From CAVQEK01 sp963711495 (GTDB lineage Bacteria; Bacteroidota; Bacteroidia; Cytophagales; Cyclobacteriaceae): DNA of 64,000 bases. The stretch's first letter is position 1; each line of letters opens with the position of its first letter. The DNA lies in the NCBI GenBank assembly GCA_963711495.1, contig CAVQEK010000004.1, forward strand, positions 1,612,001 through 1,676,000, given 5' to 3'. Below are positions 10,801-21,200 of the stretch, in pieces. The position numbers were made by a program, and so were the translations under genes. The notes under the pieces are model-generated. The model searched no databases and was not told the DNA's origin. It worked only from the letters and a program-made list of their open reading frames with translations.

Positions 10801-11039
10801 GCATTTAAGCCAATTTGCATTTCAGCAATAAGATTGTCCGGTGTTTTCATGGATTTGATCTCTACTTCCACTGTAGTGTTGTTGGTAAAGCGGGCACCGT
10901 CATTGATCCTGATGCCGATCAAAGGCAAAAATTTATGGAATTCTGTGTTGGTATGCTCTAGTAAATCAGTGTTTTTCCCAACTCCTAACAGGCATGTACC
11001 GCTTAAAACCAGGAAAGTCAGTAGGTATATCTTCACCAT
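7833..11039 (-). CDS. Giant Ig-like repeat protein, secreted
   Basis: 1068 residues: a signal peptide (about 1-22) followed by eleven tandem units of about 95 residues. Each unit has the pattern NNGxxxTN, then MxISN, then GDGxKTVYARFxDxAGNxS, ending in LDxTPP. The PP boundary recurs ten times. This is a bacterial Ig-like fold often annotated as a big-repeat or DUF-type Ig domain. I see no catalytic domain and no T9SS sorting domain; the C-terminus ends just after the last repeat. It is the last gene of the minus-strand cluster that starts with the 4002-residue adhesin, 187 bp after the TPR gene. Likely a surface or periplasmic structural or adhesive protein. Confidence 0.8.
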   Translation of the reverse strand: MVKIYLLTFLVLSGTCLLGVGKNTDLLEHTNTEFHKFLPLIGIRINDGARFTNNTTVEVEIKSMKTPDNLIAEMQIGLNANLSDVKWQPYSTDKIKLQISPGDGEKTIYARLKDKAGNISPVESNKIVLDTKPPINCKLVLNKGEKYTNDKLGRVLLNAFAEEASEMMVSNFSDFNQAKWENYVRTKKWIIDLRGNGEKTVYAKFRDGAGNESEVVSTSIILDTTPPTAGSITVDNGDKFTNSRQVKLNIQCEDAIKVRIVDRNHAEIMDYKPEADGTMHVNWQLDSIQGPKTIRVYFLDEAENTSPAPKEATIIYKSSGPTPPKVIINNGQQFTNNQGGTVDLKIITRENPSNMTMKVSNEPTFAGAQKIDFKANIQEWKISMEKDGLKTVYVKLFDQAGNASETGSGEIILDRTPPKAEKFSINNGAQWTTSLKVTITSAVTDAVAMQISNNASMPPNTPWEKYLDMRPEWSLIPGDGVKTVYARFRDEAGNVSEISSANITLDTTPPSGGISINDGAKVTNDQGGIVKLSITFDGEAAGMQISNVPDFTDAKLQPLLNTISAWPLSEGDGPKTVFLRLQDKAGNFSKVYTANILLDRHSPTEIEMIINNGDEWVRNKNNKVALSFRAQGVVQMMVSNKSDFSDAEWIPYKTVIPWTLESGEGERTVYAKFKDPAGNVSEIISGKVISDYNPPVIKKFVINNDNAYCNDPQKKVNILIDVEGATMMAISNASIGDTSMARTLWEPYQSNKDWTLEGEDGIKTVYSRFKDEAGNVTPEYFDKIFLDRVPPADLKIAIDFGAKWFNKSDGLASVQLHASDADFVQLSNTNDFSASKWLPYQEQVKDYKLDISKSEATVYAKFKDKAGNESNITEARIQVDTEPPTNPKISIDDGAKYVMGRDRKIKINLGVENATVMRISRYENFRDVQWEPYGTSKEIVLAEPDGEKKYYAQFADDAGNLSTVVSASIILDTTPPEISSFTIDNGAEWTNNKEKKVLIQINADGPAEMMISNSMNFEGGKWEPYQPKLVDYELPGDDGEKTIYIRVRDEAGNISNVAHAKINLKRSF

Positions 11040-11226
11040 AAGCCAAAAATTTAGTGGTATCTAAAAACAACTTTCATAAGGCATTAAAAAATTCACCATA
11101 TACAAATTTAATGAATAATGAATGAATATTATCAAAATGCCCAAATCGTTGTCCCTCCATAGTTTTGCTATATTTTATCTTGGAATAAAGAATAAAACAT
11201 GATGTTTTTATAGTGATTATTCAAGT

Positions 11227-12753
11227 TCACCGGCAATATTTTTTTAACAAGTTCTGTGCTGCTGTACTTCCCAATTGAAATGCCTTCTTCCAGTCATCGC
11301 AAGCGCCATCCTGATCTTTTAATTCCTGTTTTACCAGACCCCGGTTCGTATAGGCGCTCGGAACATCAGGAGCCAGATTGATAGAAGTGGTAAAATCATC
11401 CATTGCACCGGAAAGATTGCCCATATCGTACAACAGCAACCCCCGATTGAAAAATATTTCTGCATTCGACGGGTCATTAATGATGGCCAGGTCAAAGTTT
11501 TTCATGGCCTCATCCGAGTTACCCATTTCCATAAATATTTTTGCCCGGCTGAAAAAAATCCCGGGAAATTCCGGATCAATTTTAAAGACCCTGTCGATAT
11601 CTTTTAACGCTGATTCATATTCTTTCAATTCGAAATAAGCATTACTGCGATTCATAAAAATGTCGGGATTGCCTGGCGATAGCGCTAAAGCTTTGTCAAA
11701 GTCTGCAAGTGCATTGTCCTTCTGGTTTAATTGTATGAAAGCATTGGCTCTCTGAACATAATAATCCGGTTCATCCGGCGATAATTTGATGGCCTGATCA
11801 AAATCCTGCTCTGCATCACCAAAATGGTCCAGATCAAAATTGGCCAAACCCAGATTGTAGTATCCGATGGCCTCGGAAGGATCATTGTTGACCACTGTGG
11901 TAAAATCTTCTTTGGCTTGTTGGGCCTCACCCAATTGCAGCAGGACACTGCCACGCCTGTTGATCATGTCAATATTGGTAGAATCATAAGCTAATCCAGT
12001 GTTAAGATCATCGAGTGCCTCAGATAAGTTGCCATCATCAATGAGTAGTTCCGATCGAGCAAAAAGGGCCTGACTTTGCTGTGGATTGATGTTGATGGCA
12101 AAATTATAATCTTTCATGGCGCCGGATACATCGCCCTGCTCATCTTTTACTTTTCCCCGCTGATAATAGTAATCTGCATCCAACGGATCGCGTACGATGG
12201 CGTTGGTGAGATAATATTTGGCGCTATCCAATAAACCGAGATAGTAAAAGGCCAGTCCCGCACCATAGTAGGCCGGATCTAATTCCTGGTCTAAAGTCAT
12301 GGCTTTTTGATAATCTTCCAAAGCTAAATTATTGTTGCCAAGTTCTAAAAAGGCATCGCCACGGGCCACATAGTAATAGGCACTTTTGGCATTTTTCTCC
12401 AGTGCAGAATCATACAGATCGATGGCACGATCATACTTTCCTTCCAAGTAGGCGATATAACCCAGGTTATACAATGCAGTGTCATTCATAGGATTGACGG
12501 CCAGAATGTCGCGAAAATCTTTTTGAGCTTCACTCAACTTTGACAATTCAATATAAGCCAATCCTCTGGCCAGCAAAGGCTGGACCTCGTTTTTGTGATT
12601 TTTGATATATTCAGAAATGAATGGTATGGCTTTTTGGTAATTAGCCGAATCGAGATAAATCCGGGCGGAATCCATGCTTGAAATCTTACCTTTCTTCTGG
12701 CCATAGGCAGAGGAAAAGACAACAAGAAAACACAGTAATATGCAAAGTCTCAC
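11227..12753 (-). CDS. Tetratricopeptide repeat protein, exported
   Basis: 508 residues starting at GTG (12753); no upstream ATG fits. A signal peptide (about 1-19, ending SSAYGQ) is followed by about 13 TPR units filling the protein, for example ALYNLGYIAYLEGKYDRAID and AYYYVARGDAFLELGNNNLA. TPR proteins are scaffolds for protein contacts; no other domain is visible. It lies 87 bp downstream of the PD40-OmpA gene in the same direction, so it is likely co-transcribed with the SprF/OmpA genes. A role as periplasmic scaffold for the T9SS or its cargo is inference from context. Confidence 0.85.
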   Translation of the reverse strand: MRLCILLCFLVVFSSAYGQKKGKISSMDSARIYLDSANYQKAIPFISEYIKNHKNEVQPLLARGLAYIELSKLSEAQKDFRDILAVNPMNDTALYNLGYIAYLEGKYDRAIDLYDSALEKNAKSAYYYVARGDAFLELGNNNLALEDYQKAMTLDQELDPAYYGAGLAFYYLGLLDSAKYYLTNAIVRDPLDADYYYQRGKVKDEQGDVSGAMKDYNFAININPQQSQALFARSELLIDDGNLSEALDDLNTGLAYDSTNIDMINRRGSVLLQLGEAQQAKEDFTTVVNNDPSEAIGYYNLGLANFDLDHFGDAEQDFDQAIKLSPDEPDYYVQRANAFIQLNQKDNALADFDKALALSPGNPDIFMNRSNAYFELKEYESALKDIDRVFKIDPEFPGIFFSRAKIFMEMGNSDEAMKNFDLAIINDPSNAEIFFNRGLLLYDMGNLSGAMDDFTTSINLAPDVPSAYTNRGLVKQELKDQDGACDDWKKAFQLGSTAAQNLLKKYCR

Positions 12754-12840
12754 AGTAGTTTTGAATTTATACCATTCAAATTAAGCATAAAATTGAATCC
12801 ACAACTACGCATGAAACAGATAAATAATACAAATGTGTTT

Positions 12841-14160
12841 TTATTTGGTGAAATAAATTTCCACCCGTCGGTTTTTTGCCAGATCATCTTTATTGCCGGT
12901 TTTCACAATAGGATGTGATTCTCCGACTCCCCTGGTGGAAATACGATTTGGCGTGATGCCAAAGTTGATAAAGTACTTGGCAACTTCCCTGGCCCGGTCT
13001 TCCGACAATTGTTGGTTGTACTCATCAGAACCCTCCTGACTGGCATTTCCAATCAATTCAATGTTATATTCACTTTTATCCAGGAGTTTATTGGCCAGAA
13101 AATAAATTAACTCCCGGGAAGCTTCTGTTATTTGATAAGAGCCATAATCAAAATAAATGGTGCGTGAAACAGGCATGCCAAGCAGTTCCTGAATCTCGGT
13201 CTCTGTGAGTTTGTATTTGTTTTTGTTGATTTCGGCATGTTCTTCCGACGCATCTACCGCCAGTACATCGGCTTCGTAGATGTCCGCAAAATTGCTTTGG
13301 CGGGTGCTGACAAAATAGGCTCTTTTATTGTCGTAAAGATTGAGGTAAGCTTCAAATTTAGTGGTATTGATCTTTTCACCAAGATTAATAGGTTTTGACC
13401 ATATGATCCACGAATCATACAACCTCCTGGACATATAAATATCCGATCCGCCATAGCCGTTATGACCATCGCTGGCGAAAAATAAGGTTTTTCCATCATC
13501 GGCGAGAAAGGGTGAAATCTCGAAACCGGATGTGTTGATGGTGGCACCCAGATTTTGTGGTTTTGACCAGCGTCCGGTAGAATCGAGCAATGAAATATAG
13601 AGATCTTCCTCGCCGTAAGAATCATCATTATTCATTGAAATAAACAATACATTTTCTTGGGGATTCACATAAAAACCGATAAAAGAATTCTTTGATTCCA
13701 GACCTTTGATGTTAACCTCATAAGGTTGACTCCATTCATTCCCTATTTTTATCGATTTGGCAATTCCGTGAATTTTCGTTGAAACTGGTTGGTAAGAATT
13801 TAGCAGATACAATGTTTTCTTGTCTTTGCTGAATCCTATCACGGCATTATTTTGAGTATTATTCAGAAACGGCAAATTATTGGTTGCGGGGCTCCATTCC
13901 CCGTTGGTATTTTTAACACTTACCCAGATATCCTGACCAGATAATTTACCTCCGGTATTTTCTGCGTAAAAGGTCCTCACAAAAAATAATTCATTGCCAT
14001 CGGGAGAGAGTAACGGCATACTTTCTTCAGAAGGACTATTTATATTATCATTTAATCTGACCGGGGTTCCAAAAGTAAAATTCTGAGCGTGTGCCGTATT
14101 ACTCGTTACGATCACAAATGCAACAGGTATCCAAAAAAATTTAATCAGTTTTCGATCCAT
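12841..14160 (-). CDS. PD40 beta-propeller plus OmpA-like peptidoglycan-binding protein
   Basis: 439 residues: a signal peptide (about 1-25, ending NTAHAQ), a WD40-like PD40 propeller (about 35-290; PLLSPDGNELFFV, ADDGKTLFFASDG, GGSDIYMSRR) and a C-terminal OmpA domain (about 325-439). The OmpA part has ELIGNASQEGSDEYNQQLS and the peptidoglycan-binding NRRVEIYF end. This architecture is like PorE and the partner proteins of SprF in gliding/T9SS clusters, anchoring outer-membrane parts to the wall. The gene lies 18 bp after the PorP/SprF gene on the same strand, so the two form an operon. Confidence 0.9.
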   Translation of the reverse strand: MDRKLIKFFWIPVAFVIVTSNTAHAQNFTFGTPVRLNDNINSPSEESMPLLSPDGNELFFVRTFYAENTGGKLSGQDIWVSVKNTNGEWSPATNNLPFLNNTQNNAVIGFSKDKKTLYLLNSYQPVSTKIHGIAKSIKIGNEWSQPYEVNIKGLESKNSFIGFYVNPQENVLFISMNNDDSYGEEDLYISLLDSTGRWSKPQNLGATINTSGFEISPFLADDGKTLFFASDGHNGYGGSDIYMSRRLYDSWIIWSKPINLGEKINTTKFEAYLNLYDNKRAYFVSTRQSNFADIYEADVLAVDASEEHAEINKNKYKLTETEIQELLGMPVSRTIYFDYGSYQITEASRELIYFLANKLLDKSEYNIELIGNASQEGSDEYNQQLSEDRAREVAKYFINFGITPNRISTRGVGESHPIVKTGNKDDLAKNRRVEIYFTK

Positions 14161-14178
14161 AATCTGCTTATTATCGAT

Positions 14179-15201
14179 TTACCACAAAAATGGAGGTTTA
14201 TAATCTTTCTTGTACAACATCAGTCCAAGGATGATCTCATGAGTGCCATTATCTATAGTATTTTGACCAGAAGACTTCAGGTCATAAGCATAAGAAAGAT
14301 TGAATAAATTATTAATATAAACACCGCCCATGAATACAATGTACTTCGTACTGCGATAGGACAATCCAGCCCAGGCTTTTTGCTTTACCCTTATCTTTAC
14401 ATTAGCATCCCAGTATTTGTTATTCTGATTTACAAAATTGTAGCGACCGGATGGCATGAATTCAACAGATTTCCCCAAAGGGAAATTTATACCACCCATA
14501 ACAATATGATTCAATTCAGTTTCATTGAAAATTTCATCACTGGATATGGATATGTTGAGAACGTTGGCGGCAGAATAACCGATATAATAATGTCGGTTAT
14601 AAATGGAAAAACCTGCATTTAGATTAACGGAGGTGTTCTTACCACCCTGGGCCAGCAGTGATTGGTAAGTCTGGTCATCGTCCGGATTGCGAAGATCGAT
14701 CTTGCTCAAATCCAAACGATTATTGAACACTCCAGTTGCGATGCCTGCCGATAAATAGGTTTTGCGATTTAAAGGAATATGAATGGCATAATTGAGGTAG
14801 CCGCCGATTTGGTTGTAAGGGCCTTGTTTGTCCATTACGATATATCCGCCGATGCCATGTTTGATGCGCTCATTGGTGGTGAGCACATGGTTGGCCAGGC
14901 TGTCATAAAGTGATGGATCGCTGATACGCAGGGAATATTGCTTGATCAAATCGGGTGGTTGCTTACGTATATTGGTAAAAACGCCAATAAAATTTGTTTT
15001 GGGAGCATCGTTAAATCCTGACCATTGATCGCGATAGGTCAATTGTATATTGAGAAAATCATCGATACCGGTAAAAGCAGGATTGAGCGCAGGGGCGTTT
15101 TGAAAATATTGACTAAGTACAAACCGGTCCTGCGCTTTCGTCAATGCCGGTACAATCAATAGTACAATGAAAAAAATGATCTTTTGTAAATGGTACTTCA
15201 T
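14179..15201 (-). CDS. PorP/SprF family type IX secretion system membrane protein
   Basis: 340 residues, typical for the PorP/SprF outer-membrane barrel family. A signal peptide (about 1-23) is followed by the family hallmark QYFQNAPALNPAFTG and YRDQWSGFNDAPKTN, then alternating beta strands to the C-terminus. SprF-type proteins are needed for secretion or attachment of large cargo with a type B (CHU_C) sorting domain. Here the gene follows exactly such a cargo gene with a 25-bp gap, so the adhesin is its probable client. Confidence 0.93.
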   Translation of the reverse strand: MKYHLQKIIFFIVLLIVPALTKAQDRFVLSQYFQNAPALNPAFTGIDDFLNIQLTYRDQWSGFNDAPKTNFIGVFTNIRKQPPDLIKQYSLRISDPSLYDSLANHVLTTNERIKHGIGGYIVMDKQGPYNQIGGYLNYAIHIPLNRKTYLSAGIATGVFNNRLDLSKIDLRNPDDDQTYQSLLAQGGKNTSVNLNAGFSIYNRHYYIGYSAANVLNISISSDEIFNETELNHIVMGGINFPLGKSVEFMPSGRYNFVNQNNKYWDANVKIRVKQKAWAGLSYRSTKYIVFMGGVYINNLFNLSYAYDLKSSGQNTIDNGTHEIILGLMLYKKDYKPPFLW

Positions 15202-15226
15202 CGATTATTTCTTTCTACAGTTCTTC

Positions 15227-18200
15227 TTATTTCAAGATTGTTACTGAACCTTTATAAGTTCGTTTATACTTTTGCAGTTCGATCACGTAATAGTATACGC
15301 CCGACGGTAATTTTTGACCGTTGGATGTGCCGTCCCACTCTTGTTGGTAACCTTCTGAACGGAATACCAATTCTCCGGATCTCGTATATACTGATACCAC
15401 CGTTTCTGCGTAAAGTTCAATATTCTCAATATTCCAGGTGTCATTGACCAAATCCCCGTTGGGCGTAAATCCACTGGGGATATCCAGGGGCACAAAGGTA
15501 TCTTCGAAAGTTATTTTACGGGATACCGGATCACTTGTAGCATCGTTGGCGTCGGTGGCGACAATGGTAATTGTCCGCGCATTGAAATCAGGAGTAAATG
15601 AATTCTTGTTTTTATAACGTACGGAGCGCAAAGCATCCTCATAATTCATTACGGTATCGATACCAGATAATGTCAAAATTCCCAGTGAATCGCTCCATAC
15701 ACCTTTTATTTTGGTCATGTCATCAAAGAGTAATTCATCTTCGCCTTGTTTGTAATGATCGGATATATGGACAACGGCAGAGGATATTTTATCTTCAAGG
15801 TCCACTTCTACGACCCTGAGCTGGTCAGTAATGAATTTTTCATCATCACCCAGTGCGAATAGTAAAGGATTTGTTTCCAAATCTTCAAGCCGGGGCGGAT
15901 CATTTACATTTTGAATGAAGAAGGTTGCCGTGCTTTTTGTGGCGGAATATCCCTTTCCATCGAAGGCATTCCACTCAAAAAGGTCATTGCCATAATAATC
16001 CGGGTCGGGGGAATAGACCAATTGATTGATGTTATTGATACTAATTTCGTCATCAGCATTCACCATTGATCCATTGAGTAGCAGTGTGCCGTGTGAAGGT
16101 AATGAGACAATCTTGATAAGTTGGATGGTGTCGTTGTCGGCATCACTGTATGCGTCTACAAAGACCTTTTTGCTGAATGTAAAATTGTTGTCCTCTTTGA
16201 GATTGTTAATGATAATGGGCTCAAGTACTGGACGGTTGTTTTTGATGTCGACCACAATCGTAAAATCCTGGCTGTCACTGGCTCCTGAACGATCTGTGGC
16301 GACCACTGTTGTGGCGTAATTGCCGGAAAAACCTACCGGCGGAATGCCAAATAGTTTGGCGTGATAACGGTCAACCGCTTCAATATTTAACCATGAAGGT
16401 TTGTTGATCACTGAAAAGCCAATGGAATCGCCAACGTCCGGGTCGGTAGCTTCGATGTTATATTCATAAAGTTCCAGTTCTTGAGCAGTTAAAACAGGGT
16501 CACTAGTGATCGCCGGTGGATCATTAACATTATTGACATCGATCGTGAATGACTGGGTGCCCGAAGCATCATTCACATCGGTGACAACCAATTTTACATC
16601 GTGATTTCCAATGTCAGCTTCATTTGGAATACCGCTTAACAATGCCGTACCATCTTGGTTGTCTATCAGGCTGAGCCATGATGGTAACAAGGTGGCTGTG
16701 ATGGTTCTGGCATCATTTTCAGCGTCTTTGGTAATAATGTTGTAAACATATTCTGCATCTTGTGATGCATTAATAATCGGGGATGAAGTGAATTCAGGTG
16801 CATCATTCACAGGATTGACTGTGATATTAAAAGATGTTTCAACAAACCCGCCATCCTTGTCCTCGCATTTTAAAGTAATACTTGAAGTTCCATTTTGATT
16901 CGAAGCGAGGTCAAAGGTTAATTGACCATTAACAATACCATAATTCATAAACAATTGTTCGTTCGTAATTTGAGACACCGTGAATGTTAGCGCGTTATCC
17001 GCATCTTCCTGATCAGCAAATTTGTCGTACAAACTTATTGCGATTTGAGGGCCGTCTTCCTGGGTCGTGATATCGGGAATGCCGGTTGTAGTGGGTATGG
17101 CATTTACTATGATGTGGGCGGTGATTATGCCACCGCCAAGGCCGCCATCATTGTTGCTTAATGATGACTGTACCTGGAAAGAACCGTCAGCAGTAGAATT
17201 GGGCAAAGGAGTGAATCTGAGACCGGCATTACCCTGGGTGACGTCAATAAATGTACCGGCACTAATGGTGGTGACACCGTCTTGGTAATAGAGCGTTCCA
17301 CTGGTGATATTGGTGATTTTGAAATAATTCACTTCACTCCCATCAGATGGATTTCTGGTTATAATCAAACCTGAAGTTGACTGTGTATTTTCATTGGTTA
17401 AGGCGTCAGTAACAGAAGGAGTATCCGGGACCGGATTTACAGTAATTGTAAATTGTCTCGAGAAAGTGTTGTTTGTTGCTGCGCCATCATTTACTGTAAC
17501 TGTTATTACTGCAGTGCCAAATTGGTTGGCCGCAGGAGTGTAGGTAAGTTTTCCGGTAGTATTGGGAGATTTATAATTGATGTTGATCACCGATATCAAA
17601 TTGGTATTGCTTGAACTTGCGGTGATGGTCAGCGTTTGATTTTCACCGGCGCCCGCCGTAATGCCACTCAAATTAACGGTTTGTACAGTTGCATCTTCGG
17701 ATATTGGTGCCGGGTCAGCAATCGGATCGAGTGTTGGCGGATCATTGACTGCACCTACGGAAATAGTAAAGGTTTTCTGAACGGTGTTGTTGGTACTCTG
17801 CTGGTCATTCACGGTGACCGTGATCACGGCACTTCCATTCTGACTGGGTTGAGGTTTGTAGGAAAGTTGGGCCGTACTTCCACCGCTGTAACTGATGGTA
17901 GGATTGGGGATCAATGCAGTATTTCCCGAAGCCGCTGTCACGATCAATGTCTGACTTTCCCCTCCACCGGCGGAGATACCTGTTAGAAGTATTGTTTGTT
18001 CTCCTGCATTTTCAGAAATAGGGTTGGGATCAGGAATTTCATTCAAGGTGGGTGGATCGTTTACAGCATTTACCTGCACCGTGAATGTTTTGATGATCTG
18101 GTTGTTTGAAGATTGCCCATCATCCACTTTCACCGAGATGATCGCGCTGCCGTTGGCATCCTTTACGGGTTGATAGGTAATTTTTCCGGTTGCGTTCGGA

Positions 18201-21200
18201 CTAGTATAAGTTACCACGGGATTCAGTATTAGAGATGTGTTGGACGATGTTGCAGTAACTGTGAGTGTTTGGGTTTCAAAGGGCCCGGCGGAAATTCCGG
18301 ATAAATTGACGGTTTGCATTCCAGCATCTTCATTGATAGCTGTTGGATTTGGAATGTTGTTGAGGGTCGGCGGGTCATTGATGGACTGCACAGTTATTGT
18401 AAATTGTTGTGGGGCGCTCTGATTGATTCCTCCATTGGCGGTACCACCATTATCTGATAAAATTACTGTAATGACTGCCGAGCCATATTTGTTGGCGTCA
18501 GGGGTATAAGTCAGAGTACCATTGTTAACATTGATCGTTGGAGCGGCAGAAAATGTCAAATTACCAGTGGTTGAAGAAATCGACGTATTAAAAGTTAAAG
18601 TTTGATTTGCTTCGGGGTCGCCATCATTGATTGACTTGGCAAAATTGGTAATACTTTGTGCGCCTGCATCTTCGCTGATGGATGGTGGATTGGTAACAGT
18701 AAATGTCGGAGCATCATTCACAGCAGGAACATTGATTGTCATGGTATAGGAGGAGGTACTCAAATCAAGAATGCCGGAATCATCGCGCACTTTAAAAGTA
18801 AAAGACGAATAGGGACTTCCATTGTCATCTTTATTTGGTTTAAATACCAATTTAGTGACATCCGGGCAATTTGTGCCGGCATCTGCCGGCGCTCCATCAT
18901 ATTCCAGGGTGCCATTACTCACTCCAGTATCAATTTGTATTCCTGCAAATGCATTACCATCACTGTCCTGAAATTTGAAATCGGCAGTTTTAAAGGTATA
19001 ATTATGATCTTCTAACGTAGAAACTGTTCCATTGCCTCCGGTAGGCGGTTCGTTAACTGCGCCAACACTAATGGACATGGTGTAGCTTTCAGTTGAAAAA
19101 TTACCAGTTTTATCCCTCACCTGGAATTTGAAAGTGGCGTAAGGCGTGCCATTTTCATTCAGGCTTGGTTTAAACACCAATTTTTTCACGTCAGTGATGA
19201 TTTCATTTAATGTGACATCAACATTGTTGTTAACCAGGGTTCCTCTGGTTTCCAGCGCAGTGATCCTGATACCGTTGAATGCATCTCCGGGATCTGCATC
19301 GAAGAATGGAAAATCAGTTTCCTTAAATGTGTAATTCTGATTTTCAAGGGTACTCACCATGGCGTCATTACTGGTCGGGGGATCTGCTACAGCCGTCACA
19401 TTGAAACTGGCAGTATAATTGGCTACGGAGATGTCCCCGCTGGCATCACGCACCTTGAATTGAAATGAAGCACTATTGCTCCCGGATAAATTGGCGGCCG
19501 GTGTGAAGGTAAGCAGTGTAACATCGGAGCATGTTTGATTTATGATTACATCAGCACCGTTGTATTCCAGATCACCGGTTGTTTCCAATGCAGTGATTTG
19601 TACCCCGGCGAATGCTTGTCCATCAATATCTGAGAATGGAAAATCACCTGCCTTAAAAGTATATTTGGTGTCTTCATTGGTAGACAGTGTAATATTGCCA
19701 CTGGTGGGAGGATCATTGACCGGATTAACGGTGATGGTGAAGATTTGGGCATCGCTCTGAGCAACCGGAATTCCGTTGTCTTTTAGAACGGCACTGAATA
19801 TGGCTGAACCATTGGAATTTGCCGCTGTTTCATAAGTCAGATTACCATTTCCAGCATTGATGGCTGGGTTTGTTTTGAAACTAAGTCCATTGGCGCTTAT
19901 GAGTTGGACCGTAAAAGTTAAAATCTGGGTCAACTCCGGATCACCATCATCAATATTCATGGCATATCCACTCACGGTTATTGGTCCGGCATCCTCATTA
20001 ACATCTGGTGGATTGCCATTCAGCGAGAATGACGGATTTCCATTCAGAGGAGTGACAGTAATTTTAAAAGTTTTAGTGACACTTGAAGCGGATGGGGAGC
20101 CATCGTCTACCAATCTGATGGAAACTGTTGCCACGCCATTGGTATTGTCTTTGGCTTTGAAAGTAAGCTGACCGGAGGCGGCACTTACCGAGGGTAGTTG
20201 ATCAAAAGAAAGGTTACTGGTTGTATTGGTTACTTGTACATCGAATGTAAGTCCTTGAGTTAGCTCCGGATCACCATCATCGAGATTGAAAGCAAATCCA
20301 TTTAATAAATATAAATCGGAATTTTCGGTGATTGCCGGGTCAGTCAAAAGATCAAAAGTTGGCGGATCATTGACAGCATTTACTGTTACTGTAAAATTTC
20401 GACTGACCAGATGATTGGTTGCCGCCTGGTCATCTACCGTAACGGTGATGACAGCATTGCCATTTTTATTGACAACCGGTGTATACGTCAATGTCCCGGT
20501 GGAGCCGGAAGTGTAATTTACCGTAGGATTTGGGATCAAACCAGTATTGCTTGATGTCGCCGTAATTTTCAATGTTTGGGTTTCGTTTGGTCCGGCGGAA
20601 ATTCCGGTAAGATTAATGGTTTGTAAGCCGGCATCTTCATTGATAGCTGCTGGATTTGAAATGGGGTTTAGGGTGGGGGCGTCATTCACTGAATTTACTA
20701 CAACACTAAATGTACGGGTAACAAGATTGTTGGATGCAGCACCATCATTGACTGTCACTGTGATTGTAACTGTTCCAAAAGCATCGGTCACCGGGGTATA
20801 GGAAAGGCTGCCTGTCGTACCACCCGAATAATTCACGGTTGGATTTGGAATAATGCTGGTATTGCCAGAGGTAGCGGAAACAGTCAACGTTTGAGTCTCG
20901 CCACCGCCAGCAGAAATTCCTGAAAGTGAAATAGTCTGCTGAGGAGCATCTTCATCTATGGCAGCCGGATTGTTGATCGCATTGAGTGTTGGTGGATCAT
21001 TAACCGCATTTATAGTTACTTTGAAAGTTCTGGTAGTTAAATTATTGGTGCTCCCAAAATCATTTACGGTGACGGTAATATTGGCAATCCCTGATTTGTC
21101 GGGGGCCGGCGTATAAACCACTGAGCCTGTTGACCCGCCACTGTAATTCACAGAAAGATTTGAAAAAAGTGCGACATTGTCAGTGGTGATTGTTATACTC